A stretch of 7,614 nt of DNA from Candidatus Faecivivens stercoripullorum (GCA_018715285.1 DVLW01000087.1:1-7614); one strand, 5' to 3'; counted from the first letter of the stretch, positions 1 through 5,731 are shown. Numbers and translations: made by a program. Notes: generated by a model from the letters alone, not told the origin.

Positions 1-4
1 AAAT

Positions 5-17
5 GGGGCGCTGCCCC
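5..17. repeat. Short GC-rich hairpin at the left edge
   Basis: GGGGC and GCCCC arms enclose a GCT loop, followed by a C- and T-containing stretch. The gene or element it belongs to lies to the left of the window, so its role (terminator remnant or dispersed repeat) cannot be decided. Confidence 0.35.
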
Positions 18-32
18 CTTTGGAAACCCCCG

Positions 33-81
33 CAACAAACAGGTGCTATGCACCCAGCCGGGAGCATAGCGCCGTTTGTTG
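33..81. repeat. Long imperfect hairpin just left of the IS200-type element
   Basis: The left arm at 33-51 (CAACAAAC, a bulged A, then GGTGCTATGC) pairs with the right arm at 64-81 (GCATAGCGCC then GTTTGTTG). This gives about 18 paired positions with one bulge and one wobble pair, around a 12-base loop. No T-tract follows the right arm, so it is not an obvious rightward intrinsic terminator. It ends three bases before the putative left-end hairpin of the insertion sequence. It could be the target structure, an outer stem of the element that blocks incoming transcription (as described for IS200), or part of an upstream gene's 3' end. Confidence 0.6.
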
Positions 82-84
82 TCA

Positions 85-105
85 GCAGCCCGTTTCACGG
101 TCTGC
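85..105 (+). repeat. IS200-type left-end subterminal hairpin
   Basis: Bases 85-92 pair with 98-105 (GCAG/CTGC and CCG/CGG with one C-T mismatch) around a TTTCA loop. Its top matches the right-end hairpin at 681-703 in 11 of 12 bases, supporting its role as a transposase recognition structure. It lies about 30 bases ahead of the tnpA start. Confidence 0.55.
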
Positions 106-135
106 GTGTAGTTCCTTGTAAACTGACCTAAATGG

Positions 136-558
136 GTGTGCAAATATCATATCGTGTTCTGTCCCAAATACCGCAGAAAAATCATTTACAATCAGTATCG
201 TGAAGATCTGAGAGATATCATAAGAACCTTATGCAAGTATAAGGGCGTTGAGATTCTGGAAGGACATATGATGCCCGATCATGTCCACTTACTGTTAAGT
301 ATACCACCAAAAATGAGCGTGTCAAGTTTCATGGGATATCTTAAAGGCAAAAGTGCGCTGATGATGTTTGACAAACATGCAAATTTGAAGTATAAGTTTG
401 GAAACAGGCATTTTTGGGCAGAAGGGTATTATGTTTCGACAGTGGGACTAAATGAAGCTACAATTAAAAAATACATACAGGATCAGGAAAAGCACGACAT
501 TGCGCTGGATAAACTAAGTGTCCGGGAATATGAAGACCCTTTTAAGGGTAGCAAGTAA
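136..558 (+). CDS. tnpA: IS200-type Y1 HUH transposase TnpA
   Basis: This is the single-strand DNA transposase of IS200/IS605-family elements, acting as a dimer that cuts and rejoins the top strand at the left and right ends. The 140-residue product shows the family core: a CKYHIVF strand near the N-terminus, a YRRK segment at residues 12-15, the HUH metal-binding pair His49 and His51 in DHVHLLL, and the catalytic Tyr113 with Gln117 four residues later in KKYIQDQ. Length is at the short end of the family. The only usable start is GTG at 136. Family members usually have roughly ten more residues before the conserved K-W position, but TGA at 124-126 and TAG at 109-111 block extension in frame, and no Shine-Dalgarno sequence precedes the GTG. 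Catalytic residues are intact; expression may be weak, or the N-terminus may be mutated. Confidence 0.85.
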   Translation: MCKYHIVFCPKYRRKIIYNQYREDLRDIIRTLCKYKGVEILEGHMMPDHVHLLLSIPPKMSVSSFMGYLKGKSALMMFDKHANLKYKFGNRHFWAEGYYVSTVGLNEATIKKYIQDQEKHDIALDKLSVREYEDPFKGSK

Positions 559-703
559 TACGAACGCCCATTAAGGGGCGGCAAAAGAGGCAAAGGCAAT
601 AGGCTTGAACCTTTGTAAAAGGTAAAAGCCAGCGCCTTGAGACGCTGGCCGGTAATCATTGGGCTTTTAGCCCTAGAGCAAACCACCCGTTTGACGGGTG
701 GTT
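559..703 (+). other. Structured non-coding 3' tail of the IS200-type element
   Basis: These bases after tnpA fold on inspection into a chain of stem-loops. CGCCC pairs with GGGCG (565-580). A two-part stem at 602-630 has outer arms GGCTT/AAGCC and inner arms ACCTTT/AAAGGT with a GTA loop. GCCAGCG pairs with CGCTGGC (628-649), overlapping the previous stem by three bases so that the two compete. GGGCT pairs with AGCCC (661-673), and the right-end hairpin spans 681-703. No open reading frame of note lies here. The tail may be the transposase-recognised right end with a terminator, or a relic or relative of the omega-RNA region seen in tnpB-carrying relatives. That second reading is inference. 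Confidence 0.5.
681..703. terminator. IS right-end hairpin, possible bidirectional terminator
   Basis: Ten-base arms AACCACCCGT and ACGGGTGGTT enclose a TTG loop, followed on the plus strand by four T residues in all and then GATAT. It is the right-end transposase recognition hairpin by its match to the left-end hairpin. It also sits between the convergent tnpA and Nudix genes. As the only strong hairpin past the Nudix stop, it could end leftward transcription too, although the T-tract on the minus strand is short. Confidence 0.6.
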
Positions 704-731
704 TTGATATAGAAACATGAAATATACAGGA

Positions 732-1214
732 TTATACCGTCAGCACCGTTCCGTCCAGTACGGCCTGTGACAGGCTGCCGTTCTGATCGTAACAGAGCTT
801 GAGTGAGAAGAAGGGATGTTCTTCCATCAGCAGCCGCAGAAAAATCCGGTCGCCTTCCCACATCGGCAGTTCATCCAGTTTCTCTTTTTCCACCCAGCGC
901 AGGATGCCTTCCGGGCAGCCGTCCGGGTCGGACAGCTCACCCGAGAAGTCGTCACAGGTATATAAAAACATATACTCGGTTGTAAGAGGCTGCATAACAA
1001 AGGTGATAATACCTCTCAGCCGCAGCGACCCAACTTTCAGTCCGGTTTCTTCATATACCTCACGGACAGCACATTCTTCCGGGGTTTCCCCTTCTTCGAA
1101 CTTGCCGCCGACACCAATCCATTTGCCATGGTTTTCATCCACAGCCTTTTTGTTGCGGAACAGCATCAGCAGACTGCCGTCCCGTTCCAGGTAGCACAGG
1201 GTTGTATTGCGCAT
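732..1214 (-). CDS. Nudix hydrolase, MutT/MutX-like 8-oxo-dGTP diphosphatase
   Basis: The 160-residue product carries a perfect Nudix box at residues 37-59: Gly37, Glu43, Arg51-Glu52, Glu55-Glu56 and Gly58 in the order G-x5-E-x7-RE-U-xEE-x-GU. The N-terminal pattern (TLCYLERDG, then LMLFRNKK, then GKWIGVGGK) resembles the streptococcal MutX group, which hydrolyses 8-oxo-dGTP to the monophosphate to prevent oxidative mutation. Substrate assignment is by family resemblance; other Nudix substrates remain possible. The ATG at 1214 lies one base after the metK stop codon (TAA-T-ATG on the minus strand), and no good ribosome binding site is visible in the metK tail. Translation therefore probably depends on coupling to metK, and the gene should share metK's SAM-riboswitch control. 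The IS200-type right end begins about 30 bases past its stop. Confidence 0.88.
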   Translation of the reverse strand: MRNTTLCYLERDGSLLMLFRNKKAVDENHGKWIGVGGKFEEGETPEECAVREVYEETGLKVGSLRLRGIITFVMQPLTTEYMFLYTCDDFSGELSDPDGCPEGILRWVEKEKLDELPMWEGDRIFLRLLMEEHPFFSLKLCYDQNGSLSQAVLDGTVLTV

Positions 1215-1215
1215 A

Positions 1216-2409
1216 TTATTTTACGCCGGCAGCTTCACGCAGTGCATCTGCCATATCGGTCTTTTCCCAGCTGACGCCGAGGTCTTCACGTCCCATATGG
1301 CCGTAGCTTGCCAGTGCGCGGTAGATGGGTTTGCGCAGGTCAAGACGGTTGATGATAGCGGTCGGACGCAGGTCAAATACCTTTTCGACAGCCGCTTCAA
1401 TTTCGGAATCGGCGATCACACCGGTTCCAAAGGTGTCTACCATGATGGATACCGGATGAGCGACACCGATGGCATAAGCCAGCTCGATTTCGCACTTGCG
1501 TGCCAGTCCGGCAGCAACAACGTTCTTTGCAACCCAGCGTGCAGCATAGGCAGCACTGCGGTCAACCTTGGTCGGGTCCTTACCGGAGAATGCACCGCCG
1601 CCGTGACGGGCATATCCGCCGTAGGTATCGACAATGATCTTGCGTCCGGTCAGGCCGGAGTCACCAGCAGGTCCGCCGATGACAAATCTGCCGGTCGGGT
1701 TGACAAAATAACGGGTGTTTTCATCCAGCAGTCCTTCCGGGATGGTCGGGAAAACAACTTCCCGCAGGATGTCTTCACGAATCTGTTCAAGGGAGATATC
1801 CTCAGCATGCTGGGTGGAAACGACGATGGTATCGATTCTTACCGGGCGGTCATCTTCATATTCAACCGTAACCTGGGTTTTTCCATCAGGACGCAGGTAG
1901 GGAAGGGTGCCGTTTTTGCGGACTTCGGTCAGACGGCGGGAGAGCTTGTGTGCCAGAGAGATCGGCAGCGGCATCAGCTCAGGGGTTTCGTCGCAGGCAA
2001 ACCCAAACATCATGCCCTGGTCACCGGCGCCGTTTTCCAGCTCGTTTGCATTTTCTTCCGAGCCGTTTTTGGATTCGAGAGACTTGTCGACGCCCATTGC
2101 GATATCGCCCGACTGTTCGTCAATCGAGGTGATGATGGCGCAGGTCTGGCCGTCAAAGCCGTATTTTGCACGGTCATAGCCGATGTCGAGGATGACTTCA
2201 CGTGCAATCTTGGGGATGTCAACATAGCAGTTGGTGGTGATTTCGCCCATGACCATGACCAGACCGGTGGTGCAGCAGGTTTCGCAGGCGACACGGCCGG
2301 TGGGGTCCTGTGCGAGGATTGCGTCGAGGACGGCGTCGGAGATCTGGTCGCAGATCTTGTCGGGATGTCCTTCGGTTACCGATTCAGATGAAAAAAGAAC
2401 TCTTGCCAT
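1216..2409 (-). CDS. metK: S-adenosylmethionine synthetase
   Basis: This enzyme makes S-adenosylmethionine from methionine and ATP in the cytoplasm, releasing phosphate and pyrophosphate. At 397 residues it is full length for the bacterial family. Visible signatures are the N-terminal SESVTEGHPDK with Glu9, His15 and Asp17 (equivalent to the catalytic and Mg-binding positions of the E. coli enzyme), GAGDQG at 127-132 (ATP-binding loop), and GGGAFSGKD at 270-278 (phosphate-binding loop). The C-terminal YGHMGRED segment is also typical. The start ATG is preceded by AAAAGGAGA with about 9-10 bases of spacing. It is the first gene of a leftward unit that begins with a consensus promoter and a SAM-I riboswitch, so high SAM should terminate transcription before metK. 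The downstream Nudix gene follows with a one-base gap. Confidence 0.98.
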   Translation of the reverse strand: MARVLFSSESVTEGHPDKICDQISDAVLDAILAQDPTGRVACETCCTTGLVMVMGEITTNCYVDIPKIAREVILDIGYDRAKYGFDGQTCAIITSIDEQSGDIAMGVDKSLESKNGSEENANELENGAGDQGMMFGFACDETPELMPLPISLAHKLSRRLTEVRKNGTLPYLRPDGKTQVTVEYEDDRPVRIDTIVVSTQHAEDISLEQIREDILREVVFPTIPEGLLDENTRYFVNPTGRFVIGGPAGDSGLTGRKIIVDTYGGYARHGGGAFSGKDPTKVDRSAAYAARWVAKNVVAAGLARKCEIELAYAIGVAHPVSIMVDTFGTGVIADSEIEAAVEKVFDLRPTAIINRLDLRKPIYRALASYGHMGREDLGVSWEKTDMADALREAAGVK

Positions 2410-2450
2410 AACAGATGGTCTCCTTTTCTACAAAACAGCGCTGCCATTCT

Positions 2451-2484
2451 GCCGGACTCCGGGAAGGACAGCATTCCCGGCGGC
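2451..2484 (-). other. Second hairpin in the metK leader
   Basis: CCGGGAA (2459-2465) and TTCCCGG (2474-2480) form a 7-bp stem with an 8-base loop. Flanking GCCG (2451-2454) and CGGC (2481-2484) can extend it across a four-base bulge. It lies between the riboswitch terminator and the metK ribosome binding site, about 40 bases upstream of the start codon. No U-tract follows on the minus strand, so it is not a second intrinsic terminator. It may stabilise the read-through transcript or be a processing site; this is inference. Confidence 0.45.
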
Positions 2485-2543
2485 GGTGAATGAGGTTGAT
2501 AGCACCTTGATATCTGCGGTTTCCCAGGTAATCCTTCACAGGC

Positions 2544-2578
2544 AAAAATGAGCGCCCGTGCTGCAGACGGGCGCTCAT
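2544..2578 (-). terminator. Intrinsic terminator of the SAM riboswitch (expression platform)
   Basis: On the minus strand a 12-bp perfect stem (ATGAGCGCCCGT at 2548-2559 of the plus strand with ACGGGCGCTCAT at 2567-2578) closes a 7-base loop and runs into U residues (plus-strand A-run from 2544). It starts about 20 bases after the aptamer. CATGAA/TTCATG (2588-2593 with 2576-2581) can pair instead and would take the base of the terminator stem, so it is a candidate piece of the antiterminator. Confidence 0.92.
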
Positions 2579-2597
2579 GAAGACTTGTTCATGCTCC

Positions 2598-2708
2598 CTC
2601 ATCTTTCGATCGCATACACGTCGTAGGAATTGGCACCGTTCCTGCCCCAAACGGGTCAGGTGGTTGCCGTGGTTTCACAGGTCCTGTACCTCCGCCACTC
2701 TGGATAAG
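2598..2708 (-). promoter_or_regulatory. SAM-I (S-box) riboswitch aptamer
   Basis: Read on the minus strand, the sequence has the S-box order: a P1 5' strand CTTATCC, then AGAGTGGCGGAGG, then CTGTGAAACCACGGCAACC, then GGTGCCAATTCCTAC (2637 to 2623), and finally GAAAGATGAG closing P1. P1 pairs CTTATC (2703-2708) with GATGAG (2598-2603). These blocks are diagnostic for SAM-I. Binding of SAM stabilises P1 and lets the terminator at 2544-2578 form, switching off metK and the coupled Nudix gene. The aptamer begins about a dozen bases after the predicted transcription start. Confidence 0.97.
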
Positions 2709-2723
2709 GTGATTATCGAATAC

Positions 2724-2752
2724 ATTATAAGACAGTGTTCGGGGCTTGTCAA
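2724..2752 (-). promoter_or_regulatory. Consensus sigma-A promoter of the metK unit
   Basis: On the minus strand TTGACA (2747-2752) and TATAAT (2724-2729) are separated by exactly 17 bases. Both hexamers are perfect consensus. The predicted start near 2717 places the riboswitch at the very 5' end of the transcript, so control is likely mostly by attenuation. Confidence 0.93.
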
Positions 2753-2836
2753 TAGTGGGCGGACAATTTAAGACAAAATATCAGTTTTTATGGGTATATC
2801 GTTGCGATTACTGTCGAAAATACAGAGGACAGAATC

Positions 2837-2902
2837 ATGGTGGATATTGATATAAAAATGTTCGGGTGGAGAAAGGAAACATATGTTTTAGAAAAGCCTT
2901 GA
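2837..2902 (+). CDS. Possible 21-residue small ORF between the divergent units
   Basis: ATG at 2837 is preceded by AGAGGA at seven bases' spacing and opens a 21-codon frame ending in TGA at 2900-2902. The product begins MVDIDIKMFG and is unremarkable, with no membrane or signal features. Its 3' end overlaps the -35 box of the promoter for the next gene. I see no convincing promoter in front of it, and the good ribosome binding site may be chance. Low confidence; conservation in relatives would decide. Confidence 0.15.
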   Translation: MVDIDIKMFGWRKETYVLEKP

Positions 2903-2927
2903 CTTTTGCAGGGCCATCCTTTAAAAT
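2899..2927 (+). promoter_or_regulatory. Sigma-A promoter of the TVP38-trkA-trkA-lexA unit
   Basis: TTGACT (2899-2904) and TAAAAT (2922-2927) have 17-base spacing. The predicted start near 2934 lies about 40 bases upstream of the ATG at 2974. This also argues against translating from the in-frame TTG at 2932, which would lie at the transcript's extreme 5' end. No SOS-box-like dyad overlaps it. Confidence 0.75.
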
Positions 2928-2973
2928 ATAATTGTATAAATACCATTCTCGTTTTTTCTCTGAAAAAGGAAGT

Positions 2974-3783
2974 ATGCTTGTGGCAGAATGCGATTCCCGG
3001 CAGCGCAGCCGGAAGATCAAACGGGTCCTCCGGCTGATCGCTGTCGTGGCAGTTATCCTGCTGGCTGTGGTCGGTACACTGTTTTTGATTCGAAATTTTG
3101 ATGCACTGGTGAAAATCTTTACATCATCTGACCCGGCGGCCGAAATGGACCGCTTCCTGGATGGCAACCGCCTGATGGGGGTTCTGGTGCTGTATGGCGT
3201 GCAGATTGTGCAGATTCTGCTGGCGTTTATTCCCGGCGGCCCGATGCAGATGGTCGCGGGAGCTCTTTATGGCGGATTGGGCGGTGGACTGATTCTGCTG
3301 GCCGGTGCAGCGACGGCTTCATTTCTGATCTGGCATCTGGTTTCCAGACTGGGACAGGCTGCAATCGAGGCTTTCCATAACCGGGAAGATGCCGGAAAAC
3401 TGAGCAAAATCCGCGCTTTTCGTGACCCGAAAAAGGCGGAGATGCTGGTGTGGATTCTGTTTCTGATTCCGGGGATGCCGAAAGATCTGCTGACCTATTT
3501 TGCGCCGCTGACACCGCTTAAATGCAAAAGGTTTATTCTGATTTCGACAATTGCCCGCTGCCCGGGTATTTTCATGACAACGTTTGCTTCTTCCAGTCTG
3601 CTCAGCGGCAACTGGTGGTTTGCGGCGGGATTGTATGTCCTGATGTTTGCAGCGGCTGTTTTTGGCGGCTGGTTTTACCGGAGGCTGCACCGGGACAGCG
3701 ATACCGAGGATTCTGGTGAAATGGGCAATGACCGCAGGAATGAGGGCGGCAGTCTGCCGCAAGACGATTTTGGAAAGGATTGA
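2974..3783 (+). CDS. TVP38/TMEM64 (VTT/DedA-superfamily) membrane protein
   Basis: This is a 269-residue integral membrane protein of the TVP38/TMEM64 family, related to DedA proteins and to the eukaryotic scramblases TMEM41B and VMP1. The substrate here is unknown, but members of the superfamily move lipids across membranes. A basic N-terminus (residues 9-20) precedes a first membrane segment at about 18-39. The family core is FIPGGPMQMVAGALYGG at 85-101 with a glycine-rich re-entrant segment, and PGMPKDLLTYFAPLTPL at 166-182. Further membrane segments follow, and the tail after about 235 is polar and acidic. I chose ATG 2974 because the TTG at 2932 sits at the predicted transcription start. 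GTG at 2980, with better spacing from AAAGGA, is a rival start. It overlaps the ribosome binding site of the next gene, which begins six bases past its stop. Confidence 0.85.
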   Translation: MLVAECDSRQRSRKIKRVLRLIAVVAVILLAVVGTLFLIRNFDALVKIFTSSDPAAEMDRFLDGNRLMGVLVLYGVQIVQILLAFIPGGPMQMVAGALYGGLGGGLILLAGAATASFLIWHLVSRLGQAAIEAFHNREDAGKLSKIRAFRDPKKAEMLVWILFLIPGMPKDLLTYFAPLTPLKCKRFILISTIARCPGIFMTTFASSSLLSGNWWFAAGLYVLMFAAAVFGGWFYRRLHRDSDTEDSGEMGNDRRNEGGSLPQDDFGKD

Positions 3784-3789
3784 ATTTAA

Positions 3790-4404
3790 ATGAATATACT
3801 GATTGCCGGGTGCTCCAAAACAGGAGCTACGCTTGCCGGTGAACTCAGCCGTGAAGGACATGACGTTTCGGTGGTTGACCCGCTGAGTTCTTCTCAGAGC
3901 CTGCTGCCGGATGATTATACCGGCTATTTTACCACTGGTATCCTGATCGATGAGGACGTTTTGCGCAATGCGGGTATCGAAAACTGCGACGCAGTGGCCG
4001 CGGTAAGTGATAACGACAATATCAATATCATGGTTTCGCAGGTGGCTAAGACCATCTTTGGTATCGGTACGGTGGTTGCCAGCCTTCAGGACCCGGCGCG
4101 TGAGGAAAAGTTCGGCTCCCTGATTACAACCGTCTGCCCGACCAACGTTGCCGCGTCTTCTATTAAAGGATACCTGCTGCGTCAGGATGCCGGACAGGTT
4201 ACGCTGGGCTCCAGTACACTGGATATCCATCTGATGCCGGTGCCGGATCATCTGGTCGGATACCGGGCAAAAGACATCAAAGCTCGCGAAGGTGAGGCCG
4301 TCCTCGGTGTATTCCGGGCAGGAAAAGGACTGGTCATGTGCGCGGACGACCAGCAGCTGCTGATGGAAACAGACATGCTGGCGGTTGTACAGATCGTTGA
4401 CTGA
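3790..4404 (+). CDS. TrkA-type RCK protein, diverged copy (potassium uptake regulator)
   Basis: This is a cytoplasmic RCK-domain protein of the TrkA/KtrA type; such proteins bind nucleotides and gate TrkH/KtrB-like potassium transporters. Its 204 residues divide into an N-terminal Rossmann RCK_N domain (about 1-125) and a C-terminal TrkA_C-like domain (about 135-204). The glycine loop reads GCSKTG at residues 7-12, with serine in place of the second glycine of GxGxxG. Asp30 ends the second strand as in ribose-binding members. Where the next gene has GDGT, this one has TTGI at about 49-52. The nucleotide site is therefore altered relative to its partner, suggesting different ligand preference or a structural role. 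GGAAAGGA inside the end of the preceding gene serves as ribosome binding site, so translation is likely coupled. No transporter subunit is present in the window. Confidence 0.88.
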   Translation: MNILIAGCSKTGATLAGELSREGHDVSVVDPLSSSQSLLPDDYTGYFTTGILIDEDVLRNAGIENCDAVAAVSDNDNINIMVSQVAKTIFGIGTVVASLQDPAREEKFGSLITTVCPTNVAASSIKGYLLRQDAGQVTLGSSTLDIHLMPVPDHLVGYRAKDIKAREGEAVLGVFRAGKGLVMCADDQQLLMETDMLAVVQIVD

Positions 4405-4450
4405 GCGAATGCGGGTCTGGAGTTAATTTGCTGGAAAGGTATGACGATAG

Positions 4451-5107
4451 ATGAATATAATTATTATCGGCGGCGGCAAGCTGGGATTTTATCTTGCCAA
4501 GACACTGATTGAACATAAACATCATCCGGTCCTGATTGAAGCGGATGCCGAGACCTGTTCGGAGATTTCTGCCGGACTGGAGATTCCGGTCGTATGCGGT
4601 GACGGTACCACGGCGGAAGCGCTGCGGGCTGCCGGTGCTGAGGATGCGGACGTAGTAGTCGCGGTCACAGGAAAGGATGAACAGAATCTGGTTGCCTGTC
4701 AGCTGGCACGGATGACTTTTCCTGTCAAGCGGACGGCTGCCAAGGTTAATAACCCTAAAAATGCCGAAATTATGCGCAAACTGGGCATTGATATTGTTAT
4801 TTCCAGTACCGACGCAATTGCACGGCTGATTGAATGGGAGGTTGACCTGTCCGGCTTTAAGTATATTGCCTCTTTGGGACAGGGCGAAGCAACGCTGCAT
4901 GAGATTATGCTTCCGGCGGATTTTGCCTATTCCGGACGCAAGCTGTCGGAAGTCAAACTTCCGGAACAGTCGGTTCTGGTTGCGGTGGAACGCAAGCATG
5001 AGGTTATTATTCCGCGTGGTAATACAGAAATTATTTCCGGAGACAAACTGGTCGTACTGGTCAAAGGGGACGTACTGGACAAGGTTCGTGACAAGCTGAA
5101 ATTGTGA
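4451..5107 (+). CDS. trkA: TrkA-type RCK protein (potassium uptake regulatory subunit)
   Basis: This second RCK protein has 218 residues. It has a canonical nucleotide-binding loop GGGKLG at 7-12, Glu30 at the end of the second strand, GDGT at 50-53, and VTGKDEQNLVACQLAR in the middle of RCK_N. A TrkA_C domain follows, with the typical LPEQSVLVAVERKHEVIIPRG-like strand pattern and a closing GDKLVVLVKG. It should bind NAD(H) or an adenine nucleotide and regulate a potassium channel-like transporter. It lies 46 bases after the diverged copy, preceded by GGAAAGG, with no terminator between. The two may form a hetero-oligomeric ring. The membrane partner must be encoded elsewhere. Confidence 0.93.
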   Translation: MNIIIIGGGKLGFYLAKTLIEHKHHPVLIEADAETCSEISAGLEIPVVCGDGTTAEALRAAGAEDADVVVAVTGKDEQNLVACQLARMTFPVKRTAAKVNNPKNAEIMRKLGIDIVISSTDAIARLIEWEVDLSGFKYIASLGQGEATLHEIMLPADFAYSGRKLSEVKLPEQSVLVAVERKHEVIIPRGNTEIISGDKLVVLVKGDVLDKVRDKLKL

Positions 5108-5142
5108 GTCGCGCTCCTGCGGGCTGAGAAGGAGGAAACGCA

Positions 5143-5727
5143 ATGCAGAACAACAAGGCGCTTGCAATTTACAATTATATTCGGGACTGCATTCAGAACC
5201 GGAATTTTTCCCCAACGGTACGGGAAATCTGTGAAGAAGTGGGGATTAAGTCCACCTCGACGGTGCACTATTACCTCCAGATGCTGGAGGAAAAAGGGTA
5301 TATCGTAAAGGACCCGCTGAAAAAAAGAACCATCAAACTTCCCGGTTCCAGTTCCAAGTCGATTCCGCTTCTTGGAACGGTGACGGCCGGTATTCCGATT
5401 ACAGCCATTCAGGAGGTTGAGGAATATATCCCGGTCAATAATCTTTCCGGCAACGCGGAAGATTATTTTGCACTGCATGTCCGCGGAACCAGTATGATTG
5501 AAGCGGGAATTATGGACGGAGATATCGCGATTGTCCGGCGGACGCCGGTCGCGGATAACGGCGACATTGTGGTTGCGATGATCGATGATGAGGCAACGGT
5601 CAAGCGGTTTTACCGGGAGAGCGGTTATGTCCGGCTCCAGCCGGAAAACCCTGCATTTGAACCGATCCTCACAACGGAAGTGGTCATCCTCGGCAAGGTC
5701 GTCATGCTGATGCGCAGCTACGAATAA
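5143..5727 (+). CDS. lexA: SOS response repressor LexA
   Basis: This repressor of DNA-damage genes inactivates itself by self-cleavage when RecA filaments form. Its 194 residues show an N-terminal winged helix-turn-helix (about 1-65; SPTVREICEEVGIKSTSTVHYYLQMLEEKGYI) and a C-terminal S24 peptidase domain. The cleavage site is Ala82-Gly83 in LLGTVTAGIP. The catalytic dyad is Ser117 (GTSM) and Lys154 (ATVKRF). All key residues are present, so it should be functional. A strong AAGGAGG lies seven bases before the ATG. It follows the second trkA by 35 bases without a terminator or clear promoter, so it is probably read from the upstream promoter at 2899. I find no GAAC-N4-GTTC-type SOS box in front of it, which is unusual for an autoregulated lexA. 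Confidence 0.97.
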   Translation: MQNNKALAIYNYIRDCIQNRNFSPTVREICEEVGIKSTSTVHYYLQMLEEKGYIVKDPLKKRTIKLPGSSSKSIPLLGTVTAGIPITAIQEVEEYIPVNNLSGNAEDYFALHVRGTSMIEAGIMDGDIAIVRRTPVADNGDIVVAMIDDEATVKRFYRESGYVRLQPENPAFEPILTTEVVILGKVVMLMRSYE

Positions 5728-5731
5728 AATG

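Larger units (their letters stand above)
75..712 (+). mobile_element. IS200-type (IS200/IS605 family) insertion sequence, tnpA only
   Basis: The element is a Y1 HUH transposase gene flanked by matching subterminal hairpins. The left-end hairpin (85-105) contains CCCGTTTCACGG at 89-100. The right-end hairpin (681-703) contains CCCGTTTGACGG at 686-697, so 11 of 12 positions are identical. Paired subterminal palindromes of this kind are what IS200/IS605 transposases recognise. The family has no terminal inverted repeats and makes no target duplication, so exact ends cannot be read from one copy; the limits given are approximate. No tnpB accessory gene is present. Base composition is more A/T-rich than the flanking chromosomal genes, which fits horizontal arrival. 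Confidence 0.72.

Noticed and set aside
1207..2391. Long plus-strand open frame of 394 codons
   Set aside because: It lies exactly antisense to metK, whose catalytic motifs are intact. Its protein shows no recognisable domain and it has no ribosome binding site; it is a codon-bias shadow.
2730..2746. CGAACACTGTC in the metK promoter spacer as an SOS box
   Set aside because: Only the CGAAC half matches. The partner GTTC half is missing, and metK is explained by its SAM riboswitch.
2932..2973. TTG start adding 14 residues to the TVP38-family protein
   Set aside because: It falls at the predicted transcription start of the TTGACT-17-TAAAAT promoter and has no ribosome binding site; the ATG at 2974 follows AAAGGA.
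3319..4251. Minus-strand open frame of 310 codons
   Set aside because: It is antisense to the TVP38-family gene and the first trkA, both well supported by motifs and ribosome binding sites. The translated product is low-information and Q/R/N-rich.
4964..4976. GAAC-N5-GTTC dyad as a LexA operator
   Set aside because: It lies inside the second trkA coding sequence with five rather than four spacer bases, about 170 bases before lexA and not near a recognisable promoter.
4334..5478. Overlapping minus-strand open frames across trkA and lexA
   Set aside because: They are antisense to genes with complete catalytic or binding motifs, and none has a plausible start region.
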